Source: Leptodontidium sp. MPI-SDFR-AT-0119
Taxonomy: Eukaryota; Ascomycota; Leotiomycetes; Helotiales; Leptodontidiaceae
Assembly (NCBI GenBank): GCA_020726505.1
Contig: JAHLEZ010000044.1
Span: 295,636 to 359,635 of the forward strand
Direction of reading: 5' to 3'
Length of the DNA stretch: 64,000 nucleotides
The position numbers and the translations under genes were made by a program. Shown here piece after piece: positions 22,424 through 33,731 of the stretch (position 1 is its first letter; the number at the start of each line of letters is the position of its first letter). The notes beneath the pieces are model-generated. The model was not told where the DNA came from. It saw only the letters and a list, made by a program, of their open reading frames with translations, and did not search any database.

Positions 22424-22804
22424 CTAGGCCACCGGAAGCACACCGGCATCAGTTCTCTGCAACCAAGATGAGGGCAAGACTGAGAGGTCGGCTTCGGTGA
22501 TCAGCACGTCGATGTCGTTTTTGACCTGTGAGAGATGTCGAATGTATTGCAGCGTGACAAGTTCTTCGGCGGATGGTTTGGAGTCGTCGAATATCGACAT
22601 GCCTTTGTTGATGAACAACGTGATGGCGCCGCTGTTGTTCTCGATATCTTCTTCCCGGGCAACTTCTCCGAGACTGCGAGCAGTCCATTCGTTGGTCGAT
22701 ATGGAGTCCATGGTGCGATCGAGATGAGAGTTCAGGGTGCGGAGGTCATGGCCGGCTGTGTGTGCTCTCTTCTGGAATTCGCGTAGCTTTTGCCAATCTC
22801 GTTC
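22424..22804 (-). CDS. Partial hypothetical protein (last exon only)
   Basis: A minus-strand frame of about 126 codons reads ERDWQKLREFQKRAHTAGHD...DSISTNEWTARSLGEVAREE...LSVLPSSWLQRTDAGVLPVA and stops at 22424. It has no in-frame ATG at its beginning but starts directly after a CACAG acceptor (about 22805), so it may be the last exon of a gene. The 5' part would fall in the MITE-like element at 22842-23617, which may have destroyed it. I do not recognise the family. Opposite-strand frames overlap it entirely. Confidence 0.35.
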   Translation of the reverse strand, partial: ERDWQKLREFQKRAHTAGHDLRTLNSHLDRTMDSISTNEWTARSLGEVAREEDIENNSGAITLFINKGMSIFDDSKPSAEELVTLQYIRHLSQVKNDIDVLITEADLSVLPSSWLQRTDAGVLPVA

Positions 22805-22841
22805 CTGTGACAATGATCAGTTAGCCAGATATTTCGTAATA

Positions 22842-23617
22842 CAGGCTGGCGATCAATTCCACCTCCACCTCCACGCTTTCAATATTATTGAAGTGGAAGG
22901 CCCGTGCGTCAATTCAATCAATTCAATCTCACTTCCACGTGGAGCTCCCTCAATCCCAATCCACGACAATAGCTTCAACGTTGACAACGCGTTGATGCCG
23001 CTAAATCAGGGGTCCAGGGTAGTACCACGCACCCCACAGCTACGCCTAGAAGGAGCTAAAGTAGTCGCGTCCCAAGGGCGCATCGTCACTAGTACTTCAA
23101 ATCTAATACCATTTGTTCATGTTCCAATGTACTGAGAACTTACGGCCTCAGACGCGTCTGGGCGTGCGCATGGACGCGCTCCTAGAAACCTTCCATATCA
23201 CAATGCATCTACTACCTTCCATCAAAATGGAAATGGACGCGCCTATCAATCCCCAGCTTTGTGACTTTTCTTGTTCATTACCTGGTAACCTAGATCCTCT
23301 TCCAAACGAATGGAAAATCTTCCCATGGAGCAGGTTCCCGGGCTATACGATTTCTGAGCGGAGATGCTGGCGATTAGGCCCTGCCAAAAATAGGAAGAGG
23401 GCCTGCCGGGGGGAGAGGGGGGGGGGGGGGGGTTCCCGAGTGTAAAGTGGTTCAACGTCTTCAATTCAACGTCTTCAATTCAACGTCTTCAATTCAACGT
23501 CAATCAATTCAATCTCAGGCCAACGTGGATCAATTCAACGTGGGAAATGATGAGTAAGCCATCAATTCAACTCAATGCAGAGGCCAAGTTGATGGAATTG
23601 AATTGATCGCCAGCCTG
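22842..23617. mobile_element. MITE-like element (family C) with CAGGCTGGCGATCAATTC ends
   Basis: Both ends carry the inverted sequence CAGGCTGGCGATCAATTC, followed inward on both sides by CAATTC-rich DNA. The interior has many CAATTCAA words, a 14-bp tandem array near 23450-23510 and a run of 16 G at 23417-23432. No transposase is encoded. The ends resemble hAT termini, but the flanking 8-mers (TCGTAATA and CCGCTGTT) do not match, so the boundary or the superfamily is uncertain. It separates the Helitron relic from the hypothetical exon. Confidence 0.6.
23450..23512 (+). repeat. Tandem array of a 14-bp unit (TTCAATTCAACGTC)
   Basis: About four consecutive copies lie inside the family C element. 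Degenerate CAATTCAA words continue to about 23560. Confidence 0.8.
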
Positions 23618-26556
23618 CCGCTGTTCTAGTGGAAGGTGGGATAAATGCCGGTTCGTTAGGGCCACCTTCAACATGCAAGTCTATGCTATGCACGATGACA
23701 CTTTCCAGGTAACGTATCATACTAGAGGCGAAAGCCTTGTCTCGCAAAACTCGATCGCGCAAAGTGCTAAATGCGAGGTTGCCAGTCAGCCAAACTAGCC
23801 CGTGAAGATGTAGCATTCCACGACCATTTGTCTCAACTACGACGAAATGATTCGAGACCTGTCCCAGGATGCCAATTCGGCCGGTATTAGAGCCGAGAAG
23901 CCCCTTAAAGATCGCTTTACAGGTGTGATGGAAAAATTGGGCAAATGCAACAGGATTAGAGGTCGCTGTCACTTGGCGGATTGCTGCATTAGCAGTCGGG
24001 AAGGTGTCTCCGGAATATTCAATGCCAGCTAATAATAGGACTAGTGGATTCCTCAAGTCGGAGGGATTAATAGTCACCCAATAAGTAGACATTCCATCTC
24101 GCACGAGCAAGCCTTTGATTTCGGACCGCCTCTTTAGCTTTTAAGAGAAAGACTCTGGTGCTCAGGCTGGTCGATAAGTCAGTCTAGTTAAGCTGACTTA
24201 AGTCAGTGGGCCCTAAATTCGTAATCAGTCAACTACTAGCCCTAACCCTAACAAGTCAGTGGTTAAATGCTCAACTGATTTAGACTGTCAGTTGAGAAAT
24301 TATAAGATTTGTTAATATTTAAGTACATATTTGAGTAAATTTTAGGAATATTAGGGCCTTTTTATAAGAAGTGAAAATAATATCATTTATTACTTTAAAG
24401 AGATTAAAAGTAAAAATACACGTTCTAACCTTTATAAATATTCTTTAAACTTCATTTGTATAGAAAATGATATATTTTTATTTTTACATCGTAAAAACGT
24501 GATTTAAAGGTCACATTTCTTTTTAATCAGTACTGATTAATATATTAAGTTAAGTCCCTCAGTTGAGGTATTATCGTCAGTCAGTCAGTCGACTAAAATA
24601 AGTCGACTAATACTGACTTAACTGACTTAATGGCCACCCTGCTAGTACTTGCATCCTCAGGGTCACAATATTTCGTTGTAGCCGTTGAATTACAAGGTCG
24701 TCAATAACCCCTCCGTCGGCTACCACCTTGACAGCGTTTTCTAGCTGGTCGACTGTCAAAGAGGCTATATCTTCCTCGGCCGACCTCCAGTTTCGACGCT
24801 TCACAAGCAGTGAATTTCCAAGAGACGAACTCCGGAGTTACAATACATTGTAGAGAAGGTACATAAAGGCGTTGTGGCGCGCGAATCTGCAAAGGAAATT
24901 AGGCTCAAGACTTTTGAAATGGTGGGCTAGGGTCGCTTGCCTTCTGCTATAGTGATTCAAGGCCCACTCTGCGAAAGCCGTAAGCAATACCGACACTGTC
25001 CTCTCGTCTTGGTGACCCCCTGTTCTAGTTGGAAAGAGGGTAGGGAAAGCAGCGGTAAAGTAATAAGGATCTTCCCAATTGTTCGTGAGCGCGGATTAGC
25101 CGCGTATTACATAAGAAATGGTTGGTATGTTTCCCCGTCCAGGTCTACGTTGATCCCTCGCATCATCTACATCAGGTGCGCTGTCGTTGGGGGCACATAG
25201 GTTGCCAGCCATTACCCTCCGCAAGGTCTATATCAACCGCATATCTAGATCCCGTCGTTCTTCATTAACATCCGTATAGACAAAACCGGTCATAAATGCT
25301 TCATAGTCATCCGCATAGGGAAGTTCATCTTGCGCAGCATAAAGATCATTTTCATAATTGCCAGTCTACAGGCTAACCGTATATCCCTCACGTTCGCCAT
25401 AATTAGAACTACCAAGACAGATAATGTTTTCTCGGACTTCAGGGGGGATAAATTCTTCACTCCAGCTGTCTATCATAGTATAGTTAATAGTGAGGTCGTA
25501 ATACAGATGGTTGTACTAAACAAGATATTACAAAGCGGCGAGAACTTTATACTTCCGAACCTGCAGAAATAGCTTCAGGTCCGCATCGGCTAGACGTCGT
25601 TTGCCTAGCCAGAAAACCTTGATCAGATTATCAAGCCTCAGCTCGGGACTGGGGAGAATCTAGAGAAGCGGTCCCGGATCCTACGGAATGACAATCATAT
25701 GACCTCGTAATACATTATAACTGAGAGGAGAAGAACGGCCTCTAGGTCGCAATTTGAGGATTATGCCGACAGGATGACGTTTCGCAAGGAGACACTCTTC
25801 AATGGCTGTTAGATCTTTTAACGCGGACGGGTAGTCCTGGCACGTCATAACGTTGACAAGGTTCAAGACAAAGAACTTAGGAACGTTACCACGATTAACT
25901 GCCGCGTGACAGAACGTACAGAAGTCCCAAGAGTGCTCGTGGTGACCACAATGATCGAGGGTACGCCGCGGGGGTAAGATGAAGTCGGCCTAGTCATCAA
26001 CCTTGTAAATATCTGGCGCGGCGACGGACCTGCCGCAAGAACAACATACAGATCTCAACGACGCAGCCGACATCTCGTCATATTTAGCAACTGAAGTTCG
26101 GATATACGATGATGCAATCTGTAGTAGGAATGTTTCAGAAGCAGCCTTTCGAAGCTCGAACTCAAGCTCTAGAAAACCCACCGCAAGCTTCACGGCCTCT
26201 GGCGCCGCAGCATATTCCGCTGTTCTTTGTCTCTTAGGTCGGGGTTCCGTTAATAATTAGTCTAGTATAGAGTTCAGGAGCGGGTCAAAGGCTGGCGTGA
26301 AAGATAACGTCGAGGACGATTTCTAGGCCTCAACTCCTCGTCGATGGCGCCGGGCAGCCTCATAAACCCGGAGCCTTTCCTACACGGCATATTAGTAGGG
26401 CCGGAAGGAAGACAGTAACTGCGGGACACACACGCAACAGGAGATACACAACAGCTTGCGTTTACTATTCCTCGTAAACCCGAACTTATCGATGGATTGA
26501 GCCCCCTTTAAACCGCATACTTGCACACCGCACTTAAATAGAGAGGAAGAATCCAT
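23618..26556 (-). mobile_element. Helitron relic (minus strand), interrupted and 3'-truncated
   Basis: Coding begins at the ATG 26556 with the Cys-rich module CGVQVCGLKGAQSIDKFG and CISC. It continues as MKLAVGFLELEFELRKA (26193), ALKDLTAIEECLLAKRHPVG with LKLRPRGRSSPLSYNVLRG (25866-25690), and KRRNWRSAEEDIASLTVDQL (24800). After the MITE at 24163-24641 it resumes with the Helitron-like Rep N-terminal domain (RDGMSTYWVTINPSDLRNPL, GMLHLHGLVWLTGNLAF; HLH is the Rep histidine motif). The frame is lost at about 23630, where the family C element lies. No Pif1 helicase domain was found. Frames change several times and internal stops are present, so it is non-functional. Confidence 0.75.
24163..24641. 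mobile_element. hAT-type MITE (family B) inserted in the Helitron
   Basis: Left end CAGGCTGGTCGATAAGTCAG and right end (reverse complement) CAGGGTGGCCATTAAGTCAG form inverted repeats with TAAGTCAGT-type subterminal repeats. The flanking 8-mers are CTGGTGCT (24155-24162) and CTAGTACT (24642-24649). They differ only by G-to-A and C-to-T-type transitions, consistent with a target duplication later hit by RIP. The right end matches that of the hAT transposase remnant at 10695, so family B may have been mobilised by that type of transposase. It contains a short interstitial CCCTAACCCTAAC at about 24240. Confidence 0.8.
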
Positions 26557-27270
26557 TACATTTCAAAGTTGAAAGTCTTTCTTGCTTCGAATATGGCAAA
26601 GGTCTCGAGCACATAGTAAGAACGCCGCACTAACGCCAAAACAATAAGAGGCTATGCACATAGGTTCTTAAATGTAAGGATCGCTCATTATTCCAATATT
26701 TATTATGCCACATAAACGTACGAAAGTCCAAATCACTACTTGGAACATGTATTAATTCCTAGATTGGCACAATATTCGGCCGGATCGGGAGGGACGGGCC
26801 TTGAGCGGTGTTCACAGCATATTGTTACTAATCCCGCTCGGGAATAGCGCTCCAAATCACGTTCGGAAAGAACCTTTGGGGAAACCTCGGCAGTTGTTTG
26901 CAGTTGTGCGTCCTGCCGGCCCTACTGGGCGTCCTGCCAGCGGGGAAGTTAAACCCTTCAACTTCGTTTCAGGGCATTTTCCGTGATCCGCTCGATGATA
27001 CGCTCGATGATAAACCACGTTATAGCAACAAACAATCTTCTTCTTCTGTTTTCACCTGCCCTCTCATACTGTTTGGGCCTACGCAGTTGTTTATCGTGCA
27101 CTTTAACGGCACCTACCTTACCCCTTTATATTGGCTGCATTGCAAGCAGAATCTATTATCACCAACACGTTCTAATTACTCGTTTTAGAAATCCAGATGC
27201 AATAACCACCCTACTTTTTTGAGTACCGTTCTTATTACGCTTCCTATCTACAGTTTTGATGACACTTGCT
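26557..27270. other. Intergenic, no gene recognised
   Basis: Between the Helitron 5' end and the TRI14-like gene's stop codon. A direct repeat of CGCTCGATGATA occurs at about 26990-27010. The frames 26801-27222 have no domain. Confidence 0.4.
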
Positions 27271-28459
27271 CTAGCAAAATGTCTTTGAAACCGTGGCTCC
27301 GTCGGGAAGCACAAGCGCATCAACCTTTGCCGTGATATCAATAAGCGGGAAACTTGTCCTGTTCCCAGCAGTATCTTGCACAGGCCCATCGGTAGCAAAG
27401 AATGGGGAGATGTAGAGCGAGTTTGCGATCTGCACCGTTGCACTTGGAATGCTGCCGTAAGCAAGCGGGTCGTCATTTGCAATACTTCCAAGGTATTTGG
27501 CCGAGACCCAGTTGTTGGAGGTTCTGAACACGGTAATTGAACCACTGGTACCGAAAGCATCCTCAGAACACAGAAGAACGGATTGGTTTACGTATCGAGA
27601 AGGGTTCAATAGGCCGTCGCAGGATACTCCAGTGTAGTCTGATGGGAAGCCGGTCATGTCGACGGTAGTTGGGACACCCTGGGCAGCAGCTGCGTCAAAC
27701 GTATTGAATCTTCCCCCTGCGGAATCGGTAATGATAATCTTGTTGCTTGGTGCATGGAAGATCATCCCTCCATAAATACCAGGAAAGAACGGATTAGGTG
27801 TACCAATCTGGTCTGTGGCGTACCAAGTAGAGACATTCCCGTGAGGCGAAATCTTGGCCAGGCCTCTAGCGCCAAATGTGATGTACGTGTATGAGTTTCC
27901 TACGCTGTCTTCCACCATGTCCTGGATGCCGTTGCCGAGTAAACCGGTTTGCTGTTGCACTTCTTGGATAAAAGGAGCAAGATCTGCTTTGAAAACGATC
28001 GATTTAGACCTTGGGTTGTAGCGGATGATGAAGTTGTCTCTGGTCACATTTCCCCCGGTAACATTGGCGCCGTTACTCACGAAAGGGTTGCCGTCATTGG
28101 CAGAAATCCCTATGGTACCAGTCTTTGGATCATAGTCGATGCCAGAAACGTGGAATGGCTCAATGTTGGTGATACCTGGGAATGAAATGATGTCCTGCGT
28201 CTGGGTGTAAGGATCGTACACCATGACCGTGGAGTTGAAGTTAGACCTATACGATTAACAATAACCTTCAGAATTGGAGTGGACTTTGCACGAACCCAAG
28301 ATAGAGTTTGCACTGTTCGGAGTCGAAATCGAGATTCTCTGGGTAGAGGCGGTAGTTCTCGATGATTAAGGTGCCGTTGAATGGTGGACAGGTGGCAACA
28401 GCGGTGCTGAAAACCAAGGCCAGGCCAGCCAGTGCTGAAGAGCGAATCGAAGGAGCCAT
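27271..28459 (-). CDS. Secreted TRI14-like / SMP-30-type beta-propeller protein, intact
   Basis: Two exons (28459-28296 and 28246-27271; 49-nt intron, GTTCGT donor, ATAG acceptor) give 379 residues. The N-terminus MAPSIRSSALAGLALVFSTA is a signal peptide ending before ATCPPFNGTL. The body has repeated propeller-like strands: YDPYTQTQDIISFPGI, HVSGIDYDPKTGTIGISAND, GIQDMVEDSVGNSYTYIT, and LPDGATVSKTFC at the end. Many N-glycosylation sequons are present (NGT, NST, NVT, NQS, NRT). The layout resembles the trichothecene-cluster protein TRI14 and related fungal proteins, from memory. TRI14 function is not settled (virulence in Fusarium); here no trichothecene genes are adjacent. Lactonase-type activity is possible but unproven. 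Confidence 0.8.
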
Positions 28460-29806
28460 TTTTGAAGACAAGGCTTGAGACAGGGTAACAGGTCGAATAA
28501 TCTAGACAAATAGAAGACTTGGAGGTCAAAGTTGGAGTGTGTAGAGGTCAAGCTATCAAAATACTGTATCAAACAAGTGGAAGAGTGACACAGCTGGATA
28601 ATACTCTTGCTGTAAGAAAGATGTTTCTTTTTGTGTCTCGGGAGACTTTATATAATCCGCTGCAGCGAGGAATGATTTGAGTTCAAAATACATCACCTCA
28701 GAGCCTTCTGTTTCCCCTCTTCTCTTACAGAAACTATAGTAGTATTAAGCTACCAACCTATAACTTGGCATGGGGACCTGGACCCGGCTAACTGCTGCAG
28801 AGAGGACCTACCGGACGCAATACTGTACCAAAACGACATAGCGTCCCCACCCCCAAACCCTGCGGTGAGACCACCTAATTTGCTCGCCGACAGGAAATAG
28901 CCCTGGCAGTGGTGTTTACCAAGCATTTAGGGTTAGGGGGTGCTTTGTAATAAGAGGAAGTGATTGAACCCTTCGAAACTCTATCTATATCCCTGCCTAA
29001 CAAACCCATGCGCTTGGAAAGACTAGTAGAGCAATCATTCTTGATTTCTTGGATCTATACTTAATACAACATCAAATAAAGTTCTGAAAGGGCATTTGCG
29101 ATTGAAATAGTTGAAATAAGGTTTGTAGCGTTGGATTATCGAAGCTTCGCACTCGGCATGGAGGTTTCGAAGACACCGAGGCCGAAATCCATCAATTCGC
29201 ATAAACGTAAAAACCGCACGCACCATTCTACCATCCCACCGGCTCAAAGCTATGGTCACGTTATAGATAACAACACGCCCGCACTGGCCGTATCAAGGAT
29301 CTTTGACCAATGGACGCTCTCCAAAGCTCCTGATATTCCCTATTTTAGGGATCTTAACGAAGTTTCGGGGTGGCGTTATCTATAACCTAATCATAGCTTT
29401 GAGCTGGGGCCCTGGCTTTCATCATTCATCGTTACGTGGAGATAAGTCCATCTGGAGGTCCATTCGGCTCGGAGTTAAGATTGTGAGGAGCGAGGGAGGG
29501 GAGACTTGATTCCAAATACCGGAGGTTATCGACGTCAGTACTTGACTCCACCCCGCGCGCTATTTGACCCCTCCCCTCCTCATCCATCCTCTTCGGCACT
29601 TCAACACTTACTCGCCCATGAATGTTTTCAGAACAATACCAAGAACAAGAATCAGAACACGCATCTTCTCGAATTCTATCTTGAGGATTCAATTGAGACC
29701 TTCACTCTCAATTCCAATCACACTTCCACTATCAACTTCAACTTCAAGTCTAATCACCAGGATTACAAGCAAGACAAGTAAGAGGACATATTCCCACTCG
29801 TACAAA
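28460..29806. other. Divergent intergenic region, no gene recognised
   Basis: Separates the divergently oriented TRI14-like and dienelactone hydrolase genes. It contains TTTATATAA at about 28647-28655, a plausible minus-strand TATA box for the TRI14-like gene, and a TTTAGGGTTAGGGG word at about 28925-28938. A short CT/CA-rich leader precedes the hydrolase ATG. Several short frames on both strands (29035-29781) show no domain. Confidence 0.4.
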
Positions 29807-30907
29807 ATGGCAGAAGTGCAAGGACAACACGGTCACAGCGCGGCATGCTGTAGTATCCCTCCCATTGTTGCGAAAGGGTATCAGGAGAAGGGACGGTATG
29901 AGACGATTGGAGGGTTGAAGACTTGTAAGCTACCTACCTCCCTTAGCTATTTTACTGAGTTTCTACCTATCTATCTTGCCCTGCCTGGAGGAGGATGCTA
30001 ATGCGTGGATGTTGCGAATAGATGTCACGGGCCCGAAAGATGCGACCAAGGCGTTGCTTTATATCTATGATGTGGGTTGCTCTTATTTCTCTCTTCTATT
30101 TATGCTTATATTTCCTACTTGCGTTGTTTTCTTGTTTTCCGTGACCTCAACTCGTTCGGTGTGTTTGAGTGCGTTGGTGGAGGATAATGGCTGACTTTAG
30201 TGTTGATACTTAGATCTTCGGATATTTCCCACAGTCCATCCAAGGTGCTGATATCCTCGCTACCAGCGACAAGGATAACAAATACCAAGTCTTCATACCC
30301 GATTGGTTTGAGGGCAAGCCAGCTGATATCTCTTGGTGCGTTTGTTTTTCTATTAACCCACCAACTTCACTACTACAAGAGAGCAGGCACTCGAAGAGAG
30401 ACTCAGAGACTAATCAACGAGAACAGGTACCCACCCAACACCGAAGAGAAAGGCAAAGCCCTAGGAAACTTCTTCCAAACCACCGGCGCACCCCCCACAA
30501 CCGCCTCCAAAGTCCCCACCTTTCTGAAAGAAATCGAGAAAGCCAACCCCTCCATCAAAACATGGGGCGTAATCGGTTTCTGCTGGGGCGGCAAGATCGT
30601 CTCGCTCACCACCTCAGTAACCAACACTCCCTTCAAAGCAGCAGCCGAATGCCACCCGGCGATGGTCGATCCCTCCGAAGCCGAGGGCATCAAGATCCCG
30701 CTTTGCATGCTTGCTAGCAAGGATGAACCCAAAGAGGACGTCGAGAAGTTTGAGAAGAATCTCAAGGGCCAGAAACATGTCGAGATTTTCGCGGATCAGA
30801 TTCATGGCTGGATGGCTGCGAGGGCGGATCTGGAGGATGGGAGGGTTAAGGAGGAGTATGAGAGGGGGTATAGGACGTTGTTGGAGTTCTTTGCGAAGTA
30901 TTTGTGA
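29807..30907 (+). CDS. Dienelactone hydrolase family protein, intact, four exons
   Basis: Alpha/beta-hydrolase with a Cys nucleophile. Exons 29807-29924, 30022-30071, 30214-30335 and 30427-30907 join in frame to 256 residues, typical for the family. The N-terminus HSAACCSIPPIVAKGYQEKG matches the fungal DLH pattern. The second and third exons meet at LLYIYD-IFGYFPQSIQGAD. The nucleophile elbow is GVIGFCWGGK (Cys), the acid lies in MLASKDEP and the histidine in DQIHGW. Reactions in the family include hydrolysis of dienelactones in aromatic (protocatechuate/chlorocatechol) breakdown. No signal peptide. The introns (97, 142 and 91 nt) have GTAAGC, GTGGGT and GTGCGT donors. The real substrate is unknown. 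Confidence 0.9.
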
Positions 30908-31618
30908 GTGTGCGATGGATGCTCTGCTTACGCACGGGCACTGATGGTGTGGGTGCAGATGGGGAATGCGAAGCTTTAGCTGCTTACTTTCTTGCTTGTT
31001 ATAATAGGTTAGAGGATCGTAGGTAGCTAGGTGCACTCGTTTCTAGCTCTCACGACAGACAATTCAAATAGGCAATTTTTATCTCCTTCGTCTAACCTCA
31101 TTCAAGACACTGATTTCTAAGTCGAACAACTCCACCCCTAGCCTCAACCGATCTCGTGTATATTTATTTAACCTTCATCCTCCCCTCCGCTCAGTGATCG
31201 GAATGGTCTGGTCTGGTCTGGTCTGACCCCCCAGACTAGACCAGACCAGCTGCTTACATAAAAGGCGGACGACGAGCTCCCACCTCCACGTGGTGTCCGC
31301 TGGGAACTCTCAGAGAAACAGTTCAGCTGTCTCTGAGTGCCAGGAGGAGCTCAGCAACACGATTATCCTCCTGTCGTCAACGCGTTGACGCGTCGAAAAC
31401 CAACCTCCGAACCTCACGAAACACCAAACATTACAGCCAGAGTATTCGAAAGGGAGTGATGCCCTTTCACAATGCGCCTACGATAGAAGTGGATATTGTC
31501 ACTCCATTTTCTTGCCGACAACGGTTTACGGTATCGGAGGTTGAGAAGTACACGACGAAGAGCAGTGTAGCCAGTAGTGTATACGCCGTAAATACTGCAG
31601 TAATTCCCCCTCCTAATA
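30908..31618. other. Intergenic with GGTCT-rich repeat
   Basis: Contains a palindromic GGTCTGGTCT/AGACCAGACC tract at about 31202-31250 and a hairpin-forming CTCAGAGA...TCTCTGAG at about 31310-31338. No gene recognised. Confidence 0.45.
31192..31250 (+). repeat. GGTCTG-rich dispersed repeat, copy 1
   Basis: Begins CAGTGATCGGAATGGTCTGG and continues as an imperfect GGTCT palindrome. The first 23 bases recur at 34268 in the same orientation. The CAGTG start is like a hAT end, but no matching opposite terminus was found for either copy. Confidence 0.5.
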
Positions 31619-33434
31619 ACGTCCGACCCCACCATTCCGCCCACCCCCCATTCCGCCCACCTCGCGTAATATCAGCACTCTCTACTCAACACTTAATAAC
31701 TTTATATTGCGTTAACTTCTATACAAGAAATTGAAGAATCTGAATCTCCCTCTACTTCTGATTCTACATGTGTAATTTGACGATCTCCAGCTGCAATTTG
31801 AGCCTCCCGAATAGCACGTGTTGTCGCAAACTTGGAATTTGGACTAGTTTGGACTTTCCTTCTTTTTTTCGGCTTCAACTGCTCCAACCTCTCTTCTAAC
31901 TCTTTAATCCTCATATTTGCCTTCCCTAATTCGTAGTCCTTTTCGTCAATTCCCTTTATAATCTTCCGGAAGAGTAAACGTTGCGTCGGATGTTGGTCAT
32001 GTGATCCACTCGGTAAGGTACGCATCTGTGAATAGACGTCTTTTCCAGCCTTAGGAGTATATAACTGAATAGAAGTGCTAGAAGGCTCCGGAGATGGTAT
32101 CGGTACTTGCTGAGGCTCTTGGGGAGTCAGGTTTGTTGATTTATTACTATTTTCTAATAGTAATGGGCTCATCAAAGGCTTTGCCACAGATACCGGCCAT
32201 AATCCACTAGTTCTCCACTCGGATTAGATATTAGAAGGAGTAATAGTCTCTTGACGTGCCTTCTGATAGCAAATAAGGAAGTTGCGCTTGCCAGTTGGTG
32301 TAGAATCGATCAAAGAACTCAATTTGTGTAGCTCTTTCCGGTAGGCACGCTTAAGCGCAGAGAAAACCGTCAAATCCAAAGGTTGTAAGACGTGTGATGT
32401 ATGTGCGGGTAAGAACAATACAAATATATTGTTTTCAAGGCATTTACAAAGGAAATCTGTAGTCTCGTGGCTCCCATGGCCGTCTAGAATGAGGAGTCTT
32501 GCTGAATGATCACGTGGTTCCGTCTGAGGGATAAACACCTTTTCTAGCCATTCAAGAGCCGTATCGTCAGTCGTCCATCCATTATCGGTTGCAGTAAAGT
32601 GCCAATCGTTGAATAAGTCTAATTCAGACGGAAACCACTGTTGTTGTACCGATTTTCCCTTGTAAATTACAAGAGGTTTTGTAGAGACTCCTGTTGCAGA
32701 GATACACTCGATAATTGACGTCCAAGTGCGTGAGCCTGGTTGTTTTCCCTGAATCTTACGCTTTTCAGCGTGCCCTACTACCATTCCATTAAGACCGTAG
32801 CCTTCCATGATACCGGCCTCGTCCATATTCCATCGTTGGCTAGCTGGAATAGCCTTAATAGCTGGAATCTCCAGTTTTTGGAACCAAGGCTTAATAATAT
32901 CGGAACAAGCGCAGTTGACACGTACGGAATCGACGTATATTTGCTTCTTCGTCTTCAGAATAGGGTTGCGTGCCAGAAAGCGTGAAATCCAGTGTTTTCC
33001 GAGTGGTAGGTGGTCTCCTTGGAGAATTAGAAGCCTCTCTCCAAAAACCTTAATCTGTGCATGCGTAACTCCACAACCAAGAGACCCTTGAGTTAGAACC
33101 CAATTGGTCAATCGAATTTCCACTACCGTAGGTAGCCTTTGTAAATAACTAGCGGCTTCCTTGTGTGGTAGAGTCGTTGCATTGCGGCCACGAAGTGTAG
33201 ACCTTGGAATCCCCCATTCAAGTGATGCCTTTCGTAAAGACTTGCCATTTTCGATCTCAGCAAGCACACACACAACGTCATACTCAGTATATTCAGGCTT
33301 CATGATGAGCACAATTCAAATGCAAAATTTCAAAAGAATTGATTAAAGAATAAAGGAATAATTAATTATTTAAGTTAGTAGGTAGGAGTGGCGGTGAGTT
33401 AAGCGAGGGTGGGCGGAATGGTGGGGTCGGACGT
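31619..33434 (-). mobile_element. Second pogo-like DNA transposon, 1.8 kb
   Basis: Inverted repeats start ACGTCCGACCCCACCATTCC at both ends, with TA target duplications at 31617-31618 and 33435-33436. The single transposase gene is on the minus strand and fills most of the element. It is a different family from the 4919-8426 element: termini and transposase sequence differ. Confidence 0.92.
31702..33303 (-). pseudogene. Pogo transposase with one premature stop
   Basis: ATG at 33303 (MKPEYTEYDVVCVLAEIENG). The N-terminal helix-turn-helix is SLRKASLEWGIPRSTLRGR, followed by a CENP-B-type second DNA-binding domain (GKHWISRFLARNPIL). The DDE_1 core follows: RWNMDEAGIMEG, LLILDGHGSHETTDF and LQPLDLTVF supply the three Asp residues. 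A TAA at 32224-32226 replaces the Gln expected in NIQS-type sequence (CAA to TAA) just before RTSGLWPV. The frame then continues through a coiled-coil tail (LGKANMRIKELEERLEQLKP) to 31702. One stop is the only visible lesion, so this copy is much less damaged than other old elements here. Confidence 0.9.
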
Positions 33435-33436
33435 TA

Positions 33437-33723
33437 CGTACGGCAGTACAAATTCTGATCAAGAATACGTACTGTATTGCACCGCAGTACAATACCTCCT
33501 ATACAATACGTACAGTAGTAGTAGTAGTTTATTACGCCCGGCACTATGCCTAAAAGGGCCTAGATCTGTTATATACAAACATCAATTCTTCCATAGTTGG
33601 CTTGATCTCGTAAAGCTCATACAGTGCAACTACTTCCTGAATAATGCTTTTCCACATGTGTTCCATGATCGTCAGCGGGTTCTCGTGTAATAATTAGTAG
33701 CAGGTAGCTTAGAGGCGATTCTC
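33437..33723. other. Repeat-like intergenic DNA
   Basis: Has recurrent GTAC/AATAC words (GTACGGCAGTAC, GCAGTACAATAC) and an AGT trinucleotide run at about 33506-33520. No gene recognised. Confidence 0.4.
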
Positions 33724-33731
33724 GAAGTGTT

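Noticed and set aside
24238..24252. CCCTAACCCTAAC as an internal telomere or chromosome-end scar
   Set aside because: Only two units, inside a MITE; similar short words at 5125 and 28925 suggest chance or element sequence.
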